NCBI RefSeq assembly: GCF_900129835.1
Contig: NZ_FQXA01000007.1
Span: 62,001 to 126,000, forward strand
Length of the DNA stretch: 64,000 bases
Source of the DNA: Stutzerimonas xanthomarina DSM 18231
GTDB lineage: Bacteria; Pseudomonadota; Gammaproteobacteria; Pseudomonadales; Pseudomonadaceae
Direction: 5' to 3'
Both the position numbers and the translations under genes were made by a program. Below the pieces are notes generated by a model. The model saw only the letters and a program-made list of their open reading frames with translations. It ran no database searches and had not been told where the DNA came from. Positions within the stretch are counted from its first letter, which is position 1, and every line of letters starts with the position of its first letter. This document shows, in pieces, positions 18,057 through 29,252 of this stretch.

Positions 18057-18962
18057 CTATGCCTGCTGCGCCATCCAGGCGCGGGCTTCTTCGAGCAGCC
18101 AGTCTCGAAAGGCGTTCATCGCCGCTGATTCCACGCGGCGCTCGGGAATCATCAAGTGGTAGGCCTGCCCTTCGCGGCGATAGGCGTGCGGATGCGCAAT
18201 CATCAGGCGTCCCTCGGCGAGCTCACGTTGGATCAGGAAGGGCGGAATAAGCGCGACGCCCATTTGATGTTCAGCGGCCTGAGCCAGCATCGAGAACAAT
18301 TCCAGGCGCGGCCCGGTCATGTCGCGTGCGACTTTCATTCCCAGAGAATCGAACCACTGCCGCCAGGCGTAGGGGCGTGTGGTCTGCTGCAACAACGGCA
18401 TTTCAGCGATGATCAGTGGCGCCAGCCCATTCGCACCGTTCAGCAGCGCCGGGCTGCATACCGGTACCGACTGTTCCGGCATCAGCGGGTGGGCGACCGT
18501 ACCGGACCAGTCGCCATCGCCGAAGTAGATCGCCGCGTCGAACTCGGTGTCCGCGAACAGGAAGGGGCGGGTGCGGTTCGTCAGGTTGACGGTGATTTCC
18601 GGGTGCAACGCCTGAAACTGCCGCAGCCGTGGCAGCAGCCATTGGGTGCCAAAGGTCGGCACCAGCGCCAGTTCGATGGTCTGCGCACCCTGTTGGCCCA
18701 TCACTGACAGCGTGTCGCGCTCCACCGCATCGAGCTGGGTGGCGACTCGTCGCGCATAGGATTGGCCGGCCTCGGTCAGTATCACGCCGCGGCGGGAACG
18801 GCGGAACAGCTCCAGCCCGAGGAATTCTTCGAGCCCGCCGATCTGTCGGCAGATCGCGCTCTGGGTCAGCGACAATTCTTCGGCAGCTCGGGTAAAGCTC
18901 TGGTGGCGTGCGGCCGCTTCGAAGGCGACAAGCGCGGCGGTACTGGGGATCTTGCGGCGCAT
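18057..18962 (-). CDS. gcdR: LysR-type regulator of glutarate catabolism
   Basis: The 301-residue LysR-type protein has its winged HTH at residues 1-65 (AAEELSLTQSAICRQIGGLE) and a substrate-binding-like effector domain after about 90. It is divergent from gcdH with 183 bases between starts, the arrangement known for GcdR, which activates gcdHG in response to glutarate. The sequence is of the GcvA-like branch (MRRKIPSTAALVAFEAAARHQS). The identification rests on position plus family; other GcvA-like regulators would look similar. Confidence 0.85.
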   Translation of the reverse strand: MRRKIPSTAALVAFEAAARHQSFTRAAEELSLTQSAICRQIGGLEEFLGLELFRRSRRGVILTEAGQSYARRVATQLDAVERDTLSVMGQQGAQTIELALVPTFGTQWLLPRLRQFQALHPEITVNLTNRTRPFLFADTEFDAAIYFGDGDWSGTVAHPLMPEQSVPVCSPALLNGANGLAPLIIAEMPLLQQTTRPYAWRQWFDSLGMKVARDMTGPRLELFSMLAQAAEHQMGVALIPPFLIQRELAEGRLMIAHPHAYRREGQAYHLMIPERRVESAAMNAFRDWLLEEARAWMAQQA

Positions 18963-19145
18963 TATGCGACTGCCTCACTAATAAGCGGGTATTCGGGGTG
19001 TTCAGCTTAGCCTGGAGTGAGTAAATCGCACAGGTCGTTGCGAATTACTCGTTTGCTGGGTGCGCCGGCAGCTTCTAGTATCAATCCATCCAATGCTGCA
19101 TCGGGCCCTGCGCCCGGTTCATCGTCTACGACAAGAGGACCACCC

Positions 19146-20327
19146 ATGGCCGGCAAAGCAAGCTTCAACTGGATCGACCCTCTGCTGCTCGATCAGCAGC
19201 TCACCGATGAAGAGCGCATGGTGCGTGACAGCGCTCAGCAGTTCGCCGATGACAAGCTGGCGCCTCGCGTTCTGGAAGCCTTCCGCCACGAGCGCACCGA
19301 TGCGGCGATTTTCCGTGAAATGGGCGACACCGGTCTGCTTGGCGCGACCATTCCCGAAGCCTATGGCGGCAGCGGCCTGAACTACGTCTGCTACGGCCTG
19401 ATCGCGCGTGAAGTGGAGCGCATCGACTCTGGCTACCGCTCGATGATGAGCGTGCAGTCGTCGCTGGTGATGGTGCCGATCAACGAGTTCGGCAATGAAG
19501 AGACCAAGCAGAAGTACCTGCCCAAACTGGCCAGCGGCGAGTTCATCGGCTGCTTCGGCCTGACCGAGCCGAACCACGGCTCCGATCCGGGCTCGATGGT
19601 CACCCGGGCGAAGAAGGTCGACGGCGGCTATCGCCTGTCCGGCGCCAAGATGTGGATCACCAACAGTCCGATCGCTGACGTCTTCGTGGTCTGGGCCAAG
19701 GATGATGAAGGTGCCATTCGCGGCTTCGTGCTGGAGAAGGGCTGGGAAGGCCTGAGCGCCCCGGCGATTCACGGCAAGGTCGGCCTGCGTGCGTCGATCA
19801 CCGGTGAAATCGTCATGGACAACGTGTTCTGCCCGGAAGAGAACGCCTTCCCGGACGTGCGCGGCCTGCGCGGTCCGTTTACCTGCCTGGATTCCGCCCG
19901 GTACGGCATCAGCTGGGGTGCCCTCGGCGCCGCCGAGTTCTGCTGGCACACCGCGCGCCAGTACACGCTGGACCGTCAGCAGTTCGGCCGTCCGCTGGCT
20001 GCCAATCAGTTGATCCAGAAGAAGCTGGCCGACATGCAGACCGAGATCACGTTGGCCCTGCAAGGCTGCCTGCGTCTGGGCCGAATGAAAGATGAAGGCA
20101 CCGCGGCGGTGGAGATCACCTCGATCATGAAGCGCAACAGCTGCGGCAAGGCACTGGATGTAGCCCGTCTGGCGCGCGACATGCTCGGCGGCAACGGCAT
20201 CAGCGACGAGTTCGGCGTGGCGCGGCATCTGGTCAACCTCGAAGTGGTCAACACCTACGAAGGCACCCACGACGTGCATGCGCTGATCCTGGGCCGCGCG
20301 CAAACCGGCATCCAGGCGTTCTTCTAA
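19146..20327 (+). CDS. gcdH: Glutaryl-CoA dehydrogenase
   Basis: The 393-residue acyl-CoA dehydrogenase oxidatively decarboxylates glutaryl-CoA to crotonyl-CoA, a step in lysine, 5-aminovalerate and glutarate degradation. The start [15 protein letters not shown] and the length are typical of GcdH. The FAD/substrate region [15 protein letters not shown] and the catalytic Glu in [15 protein letters not shown] are present. Upstream in-frame codons back to 19017 lack a ribosome site and lie in the promoter region. It is followed by gcdG after a REP-like element. Confidence 0.96.
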   Translation: MAGKASFNWIDPLLLDQQLTDEERMVRDSAQQFADDKLAPRVLEAFRHERTDAAIFREMGDTGLLGATIPEAYGGSGLNYVCYGLIAREVERIDSGYRSMMSVQSSLVMVPINEFGNEETKQKYLPKLASGEFIGCFGLTEPNHGSDPGSMVTRAKKVDGGYRLSGAKMWITNSPIADVFVVWAKDDEGAIRGFVLEKGWEGLSAPAIHGKVGLRASITGEIVMDNVFCPEENAFPDVRGLRGPFTCLDSARYGISWGALGAAEFCWHTARQYTLDRQQFGRPLAANQLIQKKLADMQTEITLALQGCLRLGRMKDEGTAAVEITSIMKRNSCGKALDVARLARDMLGGNGISDEFGVARHLVNLEVVNTYEGTHDVHALILGRAQTGIQAFF

Positions 20328-20335
20328 GCCTGCCC

Positions 20336-20401
20336 GTAGGGTGGATGACGCTTCACCCATCCACCTTGCAGCGCCAAGCTACGCGCCCCGATCCACCCTA
20401 C
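20336..20401. repeat. REP-like inverted repeat between gcdH and gcdG
   Basis: The outer arms GTAGGGTGGAT (20336-20346) and ATCCACCCTAC (20391-20401) are perfect complements. An inner stem GGTGGATG / CATCCACC lies at 20340-20347 and 20358-20365. The outer core matches the element at 8391-8461. It may cap the gcdH mRNA segment or modulate downstream expression. Confidence 0.75.
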
Positions 20402-20437
20402 ACACCCTACGTTCACTTGAAATTCGAGGCTTCACCC

Positions 20438-21661
20438 ATGTCCGGCGCCCTTTCCCATATCCGCGTCCTTGATCTGTCGCGCGTGCTGGCTGGCCCCTGG
20501 GCCGGGCAGATCCTCGGTGACCTGGGTGCCGAGGTGATCAAAGTCGAGCGCCCGCGCACCGGCGATGACACCCGTCATTGGGGCCCGCCCTACCTGAAAG
20601 ACCAGGAGGGCGAGAACACTTCGGAAGCGGCGTATTACCTCTCAGCCAACCGTAACAAGCAATCGCTCACGCTGGATTTCACCCAGCCAGAAGGCCAGCG
20701 GATCATCCGCGAACTGGTGGCGCAGTGCGACGTGTTACTGGAGAATTTCAAGGTTGGCGGGCTGGCCGCCTATGGGCTGGATTACGAAAGCCTCAAGGCG
20801 ATCAATCCAAAGCTGATCTATTGCTCGATCACCGGCTTCGGCAGTGATGGGCCGTACGCGAATCGTGCCGGTTACGATTTCATGATTCAGGGCCTTGGCG
20901 GGCTGATGAGCCTGACCGGGCGCGCCGAGGGCGAAGAAGGCGCCGGTCCGGTCAAGGTCGGTGTGGCGCTGACCGACATCCTCACCGGCCTGTACGCCAC
21001 CGTTGGCGTGCTCGCCGCGCTCAACCATCGCGAGCAGAGCGGAATTGGTCAGCATGTCGAACTGGCGCTGCTCGACGTGCAGGTCGCCTGTCTGGCGAAC
21101 CAGGCAATGAACTACCTGACCACGGGCGTCGCGCCCAAGCGCATGGGCAATGCGCATCCGAATATCGTGCCGTATCAGGATTTCCCCACAGCAGACGGCG
21201 ACATCATTCTTACGATTGGCAACGATGGCCAGTTCCGCAAGTTTGCCGAGGTCGCTGGCCATCCCGAGTGGGCTGATGATCCGCGCTTCGCCAGCAACAA
21301 GGCACGGGTTGCTCATCGCAAGGAGCTGGTGCCGATGATCCGTCAGGTCACGGTGTTCCGCACCACGGCTGAGTGGGTGGCGCTGCTGGAGCAGGCCGGT
21401 GTGCCTTGTGGCCCGATCAACGATCTGGCGCAGGTCTTCGCTGATCCGCAGGTCAAGTCGCGAGGTCTTCAGCTGGAGATGGCGCATCCGCTTGCCGGCA
21501 GCGTGCCTCAGGTTGCCAGCCCCATCCGGCTTTCCGAGACGCCCGTTGAATACCGCAAGGCGCCGCCGCTGCTGGGTGAACACAGCGAAGCGGTGCTGCA
21601 GCAATTGGTCGGTTTGAGTTTCGAGAAGATTCTTTCCTTGCGGCAGTCTGGGGTGATTTGA
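20438..21661 (+). CDS. gcdG: Family III CoA-transferase, succinyl-CoA:glutarate type
   Basis: The 407-residue protein belongs to the CaiB/BaiF family. The conserved N-terminus IRVLDLSRVLAGPWAGQILGDLGAEVIKVE is diagnostic, and the catalytic Asp lies in RAGYDFMIQGLGGLMS. Position directly after gcdH indicates that it transfers CoA from succinyl-CoA to glutarate, generating the GcdH substrate. The ATG at 20438 lies in the expected place ahead of this motif; an extended frame to 20345 runs through the REP element. Substrate cannot be read from sequence alone. Confidence 0.9.
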   Translation: MSGALSHIRVLDLSRVLAGPWAGQILGDLGAEVIKVERPRTGDDTRHWGPPYLKDQEGENTSEAAYYLSANRNKQSLTLDFTQPEGQRIIRELVAQCDVLLENFKVGGLAAYGLDYESLKAINPKLIYCSITGFGSDGPYANRAGYDFMIQGLGGLMSLTGRAEGEEGAGPVKVGVALTDILTGLYATVGVLAALNHREQSGIGQHVELALLDVQVACLANQAMNYLTTGVAPKRMGNAHPNIVPYQDFPTADGDIILTIGNDGQFRKFAEVAGHPEWADDPRFASNKARVAHRKELVPMIRQVTVFRTTAEWVALLEQAGVPCGPINDLAQVFADPQVKSRGLQLEMAHPLAGSVPQVASPIRLSETPVEYRKAPPLLGEHSEAVLQQLVGLSFEKILSLRQSGVI

Positions 21662-21742
21662 CGCTCGGCGGTGGCCTGAACTCTCGGGCCGCTTGGCTAT
21701 CCTTATTCCTGTACCCTGGATTTTTGGATGGACGAGCACATC

Positions 21743-22351
21743 ATGCAGACGCAGCGCTTACGTATCACCTGGCAGCTTTCAGTTGTCTTGTTCATGTCCT
21801 GGCTGTTGGCCGGTTGCGGCATCAACAACATTCCTCAATACGATGAGCAGGTGAAATCGGCTTGGTCGCAGGTGGAAAACCAGTACCAGCGCCGCGCCGA
21901 TCTCATTCCCAATCTGGTCGAGACCGTTAAAGGCTTTGCCCGTCAGGAGCAGGAAACCCTGACCGCGGTCATCGAGGCTCGCTCGCGGGCCACCTCGATT
22001 CAGCTCAGCGCGGACGATCTCGATGACCCGCAGAAGCTGCAGCAATTCCAGCAGGCGCAAAACCAGCTGACCGGCGCCTTGAGCCGGTTGATGGCGGTGT
22101 CCGAGCGCTACCCGGACCTGAAGTCCAACCAGAACTTTCTCGCCCTGCAATCGCAGCTCGAAGGCACGGAAAACCGCATTGCTGTGGCGCGCCGGGACTT
22201 TATCGCCGCGGTTGAGCGTTACAACACCGAAATCCGAACCTTCCCCGGTCGTATCTGGCACAGCTTGATGTACAGCGACATGCCGATCCGCGAGAACTTC
22301 GAGGCGACGGCGGAGAACGCCGAGCAGGCGCCGCAAGTGCAGTTTCAATGA
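21743..22351 (+). CDS. LemA-family lipoprotein
   Basis: The protein has 202 residues from the ATG at 21743 (another in-frame ATG at 21728). A lipoprotein signal ends at LLAGC near residue 25. The LemA core follows, with YDEQVKSAWSQVENQYQRRADLIPNLVETVKGFA and AVSERYPDLKSNQNFLALQSQLEGTE split over the chain. LemA proteins are anchored all-alpha envelope proteins of unclear function, commonly encoded beside TPM-domain proteins, as here. The stop overlaps the next start by four bases (ATGA), so the genes are coupled. Confidence 0.93.
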   Translation: MQTQRLRITWQLSVVLFMSWLLAGCGINNIPQYDEQVKSAWSQVENQYQRRADLIPNLVETVKGFARQEQETLTAVIEARSRATSIQLSADDLDDPQKLQQFQQAQNQLTGALSRLMAVSERYPDLKSNQNFLALQSQLEGTENRIAVARRDFIAAVERYNTEIRTFPGRIWHSLMYSDMPIRENFEATAENAEQAPQVQFQ

Positions 22352-23106
22352 CGCGTCCGCTTTCGCTGATTCTGGCGCTGCTGTTCTGGGCGAGCGGTGT
22401 AGTCGCTCTGGAAGTCGAGCTGCCGGCACTGAGTGGCAGGGTTGTTGATCAGGCCGAACTGCTCGATACCCAGGCCGAGGCGCGGCTGAGCAGCATGCTC
22501 GCTGCCCATGAGCAGGCCAGCGGCGAGCAAGTGGTCGTCGTCACCGTGCCGGACCTCCAGGGGCGGAGTATTGAAGAGTACGGTGTCGCTTTGGGCCGTG
22601 AGTGGGGCATCGGGCAGAAGGATGAAGACACCGGCGCGCTGCTGATTGTCGCCCGTGACGACCGCCGGGTTCGTATTGAAGTTGGCTACGGTCTGGAAGG
22701 GCGGCTCACTGATGCGCAGTCGTCCGTCATCATCAACCGCATCATCACCCCGGCTTTCCGCGAAGGCGACTTTACCCGCGGGATTACCGAGGGCGCGGCC
22801 GCGATGGTTCAGGTGCTGGGAGGTGATCCGCTGCAGACGGCTGCGATGCGTCCGGCCATGCCCATGGGGGCGCAGGAGCCCGGCGGGCTTGGCATTCTGG
22901 GCTTCTTCCTGATGCTGGTGGCGATCTTTGTGATCGGTGGCGGACGGGGCGGTCGTGGCGGCGGTCGCGGAGCGGGACGCGCGCTGCTCCTCGGTGCGCT
23001 GCTCGGCGGCATGGGGCGCGGTGGCGGAGGCGGCTTTGGCGGCGGCGGTGGCTTCGGCGGCGGTGGCGGCGGCTTTGGTGGCGGTGGCGCCTCCGGTGGG
23101 TGGTGA
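22348..23106 (+). CDS. TPM-domain membrane protein with glycine-rich tail
   Basis: The 252-residue protein has a signal peptide (about 1-20), then a TPM domain (about 30-155: VVDQAELLD, GEQVVVVTVPDLQGRSIEEY, VRIEVGYGLEGRLTD). A membrane segment follows at about 178-195 (LGILGFFLMLVAIFVIGG), then an Arg/Gly-rich stretch and a long Gly-rich tail. Together with LemA this is a widespread envelope pair. TPM domains include phosphatases and photosystem-repair factors, but the bacterial role is not settled. It overlaps lemA by four bases. Confidence 0.9.
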   Translation: MTRPLSLILALLFWASGVVALEVELPALSGRVVDQAELLDTQAEARLSSMLAAHEQASGEQVVVVTVPDLQGRSIEEYGVALGREWGIGQKDEDTGALLIVARDDRRVRIEVGYGLEGRLTDAQSSVIINRIITPAFREGDFTRGITEGAAAMVQVLGGDPLQTAAMRPAMPMGAQEPGGLGILGFFLMLVAIFVIGGGRGGRGGGRGAGRALLLGALLGGMGRGGGGGFGGGGGFGGGGGGFGGGGASGGW

Positions 23107-23243
23107 CGTCGGTGAAACCGGCCTCACCCCCCGTATCCACCCAGCGCGCTGCACACTGAACGACGCGGCAGCATTCACTCAGCCGCGTGGGCCGATGCGT
23201 GACCCAACCAATAAGACAAGAGCCTCTCAATGATGGATACGCA

Positions 23244-23861
23244 ATGACTCTTTTGACCGAAAGCGAGCTGCGGCAGGTAGCCGAGGCAATCGACCGTATC
23301 GAGCGTGACACGGATGCCGAACTGGTAACGGTGCTGGCAGGCCAGGCGGATGACTACCGCTATATCCCGTTGCTCTGGGCGAGTCTTGTCTCGCTGTTAC
23401 TGCCGGGGGCGTTGCTGTTTTTCAGCGGTTGGTTGTCCGCCTGGCAGCTGCTGCTGGTGCAATGGCTCACGTTTATCGTGCTGGCGGTGATTTTCCGTAT
23501 TCCTAGCCTGACCAGCCGGCTTATCCCACGTTCGGTTCGCCATTGGCGCGCCTGCAACCTGGCGAGGCGGCAATTCATCGAACTCAATCTGCACCACACC
23601 GAAGGCGGAACGGGGATGCTGATTTTTGTCTCCGAAGCCGAGCGTTACGTCGAAATCCTGGTCGACCGGGGCATCTCGAGTCGCATCGATAACGGCGCGT
23701 GGGAGTCGATTGTCGCGGACTTTACCGGCAAGGTGCGCGACGGGCAGGTGCTTGAAGGGTTCCTTGGCTGTATCGAGGCCTGCGGCTCGCTGCTGAAACA
23801 ACAGGTTCCCGCCACGCACGAACGCAATGAGCTGCCGAATCATCTGGTGGTGCTGCCTTAG
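23244..23861 (+). CDS. Second TPM-domain membrane protein
   Basis: From the ATG at 23244 (MTLLTESELRQ) the protein has 205 residues. The first part aligns with TPM starts (VAEAIDRIERDTDAELVTVLAGQADDY split by the membrane part). Two adjacent hydrophobic segments lie at about 40-85, and the C-terminal half carries FIELNLHHTEGGTGMLIFVSEAERYVEILVDRGIS, which resembles the second half of a TPM domain. It has no signal peptide, so the domain is probably split around the membrane anchors. It is third in the lemA cluster, 137 bases after the preceding stop. The ribosome site is weak and an alternative start inside the frame is possible. Confidence 0.8.
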   Translation: MTLLTESELRQVAEAIDRIERDTDAELVTVLAGQADDYRYIPLLWASLVSLLLPGALLFFSGWLSAWQLLLVQWLTFIVLAVIFRIPSLTSRLIPRSVRHWRACNLARRQFIELNLHHTEGGTGMLIFVSEAERYVEILVDRGISSRIDNGAWESIVADFTGKVRDGQVLEGFLGCIEACGSLLKQQVPATHERNELPNHLVVLP

Positions 23862-23902
23862 CTTTAAAAAGGGATGTCAGCGGCGCCGGCATCCCTCTCG
23901 CT

Positions 23903-25186
23903 TCAGGCCACGCTGCGCTGTCGAGCAAGCAACTCGCGTTCACGTTGCAGGCCGCGAACCAGGTTGTTCTGATCGCTGCGACGAGCCGCGGCAATCAGTG
24001 TCTGGTCGATCAGGTCACGTTGCGCGTGGCTACCGCCGAACATGTGGGCCTGGCTGCGAACTGGCCGCAACAGATCGACGCAACGGCCATAGCGGCCCTC
24101 GACGAATGCCACCGCCGCTTCCACCGTTGGCCTGCCGATCAGCTGGGTGAAGCGCGCATTGTCATCGTCGCGCTGGCCGGCACGCTTGGGCGGGCGTGGC
24201 TGAACGCTGGGCAGCAATGGCCGAGGATGGCCGCTATGCCTTCAACGATTTCCATGCGGCGATGGCGTTTGCCTGCGGCGGCCGCGAAGAACTGCTCGGC
24301 CAGCTGCGTGAAGCACAACACGGTTACCCACATCGACCCCGCGTAGCTGCAGGCGCCACAGCATCGAGCTGGCACCGATCAGCTCCAGTGCAAGGGTGCC
24401 TTGATGGCCGTCGATCGGCCCATCGAAGAGCGCCAGCACTGTGTCGAAGTCGTCCTGCTCCAGGTAGTGCAGCGCCAGCGCCAGGTGCCACCAGTTGTGC
24501 ACGGCGAGCATGCTGTCCTGTTGCCAGGCCGGATTGCCACGCATCCAGGCGATGCCTTCCTCGCGGCGGCCCTGCATTTCCAGCACGTGGGCGACGGCAT
24601 GCTGCGCCCAGGCATCGTCGGGCTGCAGCGACACCGCTTCGCGGCCAATCCGCTCGCCGTGACGATAGTCGCCTGTTTCCTCCAGCCCGAACGCGTACAT
24701 GCCGAGCACGGCGTGATAGCCGGGAACGGCCGCTGACCAGTCCGGCAAGGCGCGGGCGATACGGTCACGCAGCATGCGGGCATCGCCAGTGAAGAAGTCC
24801 AGCTGATGGCCTGCCTGCAATGACAGCAGGTCATGAGGGTAATCGAGGCTGAGGTCTTCAAGCGTGCGTCCCGATGCGTGCCAGCGCCCAGCGATCAGCA
24901 GTTGCAGGGCCTGTATATGGCGCGCCTCACGGTCGTTCTGCGGCAGTGCCTGGGCCTGCTCCAGCGACGCTTGCGCAACCGGTATCGCAGCCGCTTCGGT
25001 GCCCAGCAGATAGAGCCAGGCATGCAGGATGTGGCCCATCACCAGTTCAGGGGAAGCCTCGAGAGCGGCTTCGGTGCTCGCCAGCGAATCGGTGCGCAGG
25101 CAGCGAAACTGCGCGAGGGCCTGGTCGAGCAGGACCTGCGCGTGGCCATTGCAGCCGGTCAGTTGGTAGCCATGTGCGTCTTTCAT
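23903..25186 (-). pseudogene. TPR-repeat protein gene interrupted by an internal inversion
   Basis: The complement strand from ATG 25186 (MKDAHGYQLTGCNG) encodes about 289 residues of a tetratricopeptide-like protein, with GYHAVLGMYAFGLEETGDY, WAQHAVAHVLEMQGR and AVHNWWHLALALHYLE. The family pattern is lost after LRGVDVGNR at 24320. The last quarter (DDDNARFTQLIG to FGGSHAQRDLIDQTLIAAA) reappears on the same strand from about 24185 to 23903. The missing middle is encoded on the opposite strand at 24186-24320. Flipping that segment yields one frame of 427 residues. The gene is therefore broken as written. It is divergent from an AraC-type gene, an arrangement known for this protein. The function of the family is unknown. 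Confidence 0.88.
24186..24320 (+). other. Inverted 135-bp segment inside the TPR gene
   Basis: On the + strand this stretch reads W-A-G-V-A-E-R-W-A-A-M-A-E-D-G-R-Y-A-F and then NDFHAAMAFACGGREELL, GQLREAQ. That is exactly the part missing from the complement-strand gene between GVDVGNR and RAGQRDDDNARF. The segment is 135 bases, 45 codons, so re-inverting it keeps the frame. No inverted repeat longer than one or two bases is visible at the ends (outer ACGC versus ACCG), so boundaries are good only to a few bases. Confidence 0.85.
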
Positions 25187-25298
25187 TGTTCTATGCTCCA
25201 TGAGTCCAGTTCATTGGCAGGTGCCAACGGAGCCTATAGTCGAGGCGGCAGGCGAGTCGGACTAAAGTCATCCTGGAAACAAAACGGCCATTTCCGCC

Positions 25299-26375
25299 AT
25301 GACACGCTCGGATCATGTTGAAAGCCTGTCACCCTTGACCGTCGCCCTCCTGGCGACGCCGGACAGCACGGCCTCGACCTTGTTCGGCCTCTACGATTTA
25401 TTGTTAGGCACCCGCCGCGATTGGCAGCAGCTGATCAACCAGACCGACGTCGAATCACCCTTTCTCCCGCTGATCATCAGCCGCGACGGGCAACCGCTGC
25501 GGGCATACAACGATGTCCCGATTCAGCCTCACGCCAGCCTTGGCAACGCGCCGTCGGTCGATGTGGTGATCGTCAGCAACCTGGCGATCAGTCCGTTCGA
25601 ACCGCTGGATGACCGCTACGACCAGGAAGCGCAATGGATGCGTGAGCGTTACGAGGCAGGCGCGACGCTGGCGTCGGCCTGTTCAGGGGCGATATTGCTG
25701 GCCCGTACCGGCTTGCTGAAAGGCTGCGAAGGCACCTCGCACTGGGGGTATTGCGATTGCCTGCGCCGCGAATACCCCGAGGTCCACTGGCAGCCGGACA
25801 AGGCATTGGTGACCGCCGGGGTCGGCCAGCGGCTGGTCATGTCAGGCAGCGGCAGCAGCTGGCACGCGTTAGGGCTGTTCCTTATCGCCCGCTTCATTGG
25901 CGCCAGAGAGGCCATGGAGGTCGCCAGGATGAACCTGTTCGACTGGGATGCGACCAGCCCGCTTGCCTACGCCGCGATGATGCGCACCGGCCAGCTTGCC
26001 GATCCGGTCATTGCGCGTTGTCAGGAATGGGCGGCGCAGCATTACGACGGCGAAGCGCCCGTGGCGGCGATGGTCCGGATCAGCGGCTTGCAGGAACGGA
26101 CTTTTCAGCGCCGCTTTGCCCAGGCCACCGGGTTGTCGCCTCTGGATTACGTGCACACCCTGCGGCTGGAGGAAGCCAAACAATTGCTGGAAAGCGGTGA
26201 CCTTCCGGTGGAAGCCATCGCCTGGGAAGTGGGCTATCAAGACGCTGGATTCTTCGGCCGGCTGTTCCGGCGCAAGGTGGGCCTGACGCCGGCGCAGTAT
26301 CGCCGACGCTTCGGTGTATTGGCGCGGCGCTTGGCCAGCGTGGCGACGCCAGCCGCCGCCGTCGGTGCGCATTGA
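25299..26375 (+). CDS. GlxA-type AraC regulator (DJ-1/PfpI plus AraC HTH)
   Basis: The 358-residue protein has an N-terminal DJ-1/PfpI-like domain (about 12-200), with the nucleophile-elbow-like ASACSGAILLARTGLL and a following WGYCDCLRREYPEV. The C-terminal AraC HTH occupies about 235-340 (ISGLQERTFQRRFAQATGLSPLDY and EVGYQDAGFFGRLFRRKVGLTPAQYRRRF, each a helix-turn-helix half). Such regulators usually control amine or amino-acid catabolism. It diverges from the broken TPR gene, with 112 bases between starts, suggesting shared regulation. The ligand cannot be inferred. Confidence 0.88.
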   Translation: MTRSDHVESLSPLTVALLATPDSTASTLFGLYDLLLGTRRDWQQLINQTDVESPFLPLIISRDGQPLRAYNDVPIQPHASLGNAPSVDVVIVSNLAISPFEPLDDRYDQEAQWMRERYEAGATLASACSGAILLARTGLLKGCEGTSHWGYCDCLRREYPEVHWQPDKALVTAGVGQRLVMSGSGSSWHALGLFLIARFIGAREAMEVARMNLFDWDATSPLAYAAMMRTGQLADPVIARCQEWAAQHYDGEAPVAAMVRISGLQERTFQRRFAQATGLSPLDYVHTLRLEEAKQLLESGDLPVEAIAWEVGYQDAGFFGRLFRRKVGLTPAQYRRRFGVLARRLASVATPAAAVGAH

Positions 26376-26483
26376 GCGGGTTGACGGACGACGGCAGGTG
26401 CCGACTGTCGCCCTTGACGACGCGCACCCAGGACGGTGGCGCTGGTTTCAATAATCGCTGCAGCCCGAGGGCGGGCGCCGGGC

Positions 26484-28451
<1,968 letters not shown>

Positions 28452-29037
28452 TTCACATCCAATCGGGAGGGCCCGATGTTTCGACAAACAACCGCCAGAG
28501 GGCGGACCACAGTTGTTCACGGGAAAGTCCCGCGGCGCCAATTGGGTGGCGCAGCACAGCTCGGGCTTGTTGGATGCGATTTATATGCCGGACTGCGAAT
28601 CGGGTTTCTGAACTCCGATAGCCGGCGAGAATACGGCAAGTGCCACCATGCGAGCGGCTGCGCGACGAATGGCAGGCCAGTTTTCGACGAATGACCGCTT
28701 GGTCGTGGAACGAAACGGCCAGCGAAGGGACGCCTTGAAAAGCGTTGGTCGAAATGACCCGTGGCTCGGCAAGCCGGTATCACCCAGTGTCAGTCGCCTG
28801 TGACTGTGGTCATTCGCGGGTCACCCTGAAAGCAGCTGATTTCTGGTCACCGAGCGTGTTGAAAAGACCCGAGGGCCGTCTAACATCGAGGCCGCTCGAT
28901 GCGGCGGAAAGACTGGATTTTCCTGCAAAAACAGACCGTTCCGATGAGTGGCCTGCTAGACGTCGGCTGTTGCGCGCAATGGGCGCCGATTCGTAGTAAA
29001 TAGCCTGGTTTTTCGTACCCAGAGCATTACCCGCACC
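28452..29037. other. 586-base intergenic region, no gene recognised
   Basis: It separates the FtsH-like gene from a small + strand gene. Only short or compositionally implausible open frames are present. A small perfect palindrome CATCGAG-gccg-CTCGATG lies at 28884-28901. The region should hold the promoters for both flanking genes, but no clear -35/-10 pair stands out. Confidence 0.5.
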
Positions 29038-29235
29038 ATGTCCACCCTCACCGAGTTGGCGCAGCAGATTGCCGCGCTCTATCCATTGCAAGACAAGACC
29101 GCAGGCAAACGTTACCGCATCGTCAGCCAGCTCGCAGGCATGACGGAGCTGGAGGAGATCGGCGGCATGCCGCGCTACATCGATACCTGCCAACTCGACG
29201 ACAAGGAGCTATGGGAGGGTCGTGTCGCCAGTTGA
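29038..29235 (+). CDS. Small hypothetical protein, 65 residues
   Basis: MSTLTELAQQIAALYPL opens a soluble, acidic 65-residue product without signal or membrane segment. Codon third positions are G/C-rich, as in neighbouring genes, and the frame starts with ATG. No ribosome site is obvious and no family is recognised. It is convergent with the decayed HD-GYP gene, 17 bases away. Confidence 0.45.
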   Translation: MSTLTELAQQIAALYPLQDKTAGKRYRIVSQLAGMTELEEIGGMPRYIDTCQLDDKELWEGRVAS

Positions 29236-29252
29236 TAGAAGCTGAGAGACCA

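Noticed and set aside
22936..23106. Glycine-codon repeats (GGCGGCGGTGGC) as a tandem repeat or CRISPR-like array
   Set aside because: They encode the Gly-rich tail of the TPM protein and have no spacer structure.
24150..24340. Phase-variable invertase switch at the TPR inversion
   Set aside because: No inverted repeats longer than one or two bases are at the boundaries and no recombinase gene is in the window, so a site-specific switch is not supported.
24196..24792. 198-codon + strand frame beginning with family-like residues
   Set aside because: Only its first about 42 codons are meaningful, as the inverted piece of the TPR gene; the rest is antisense to that gene, so it is not a separate gene.
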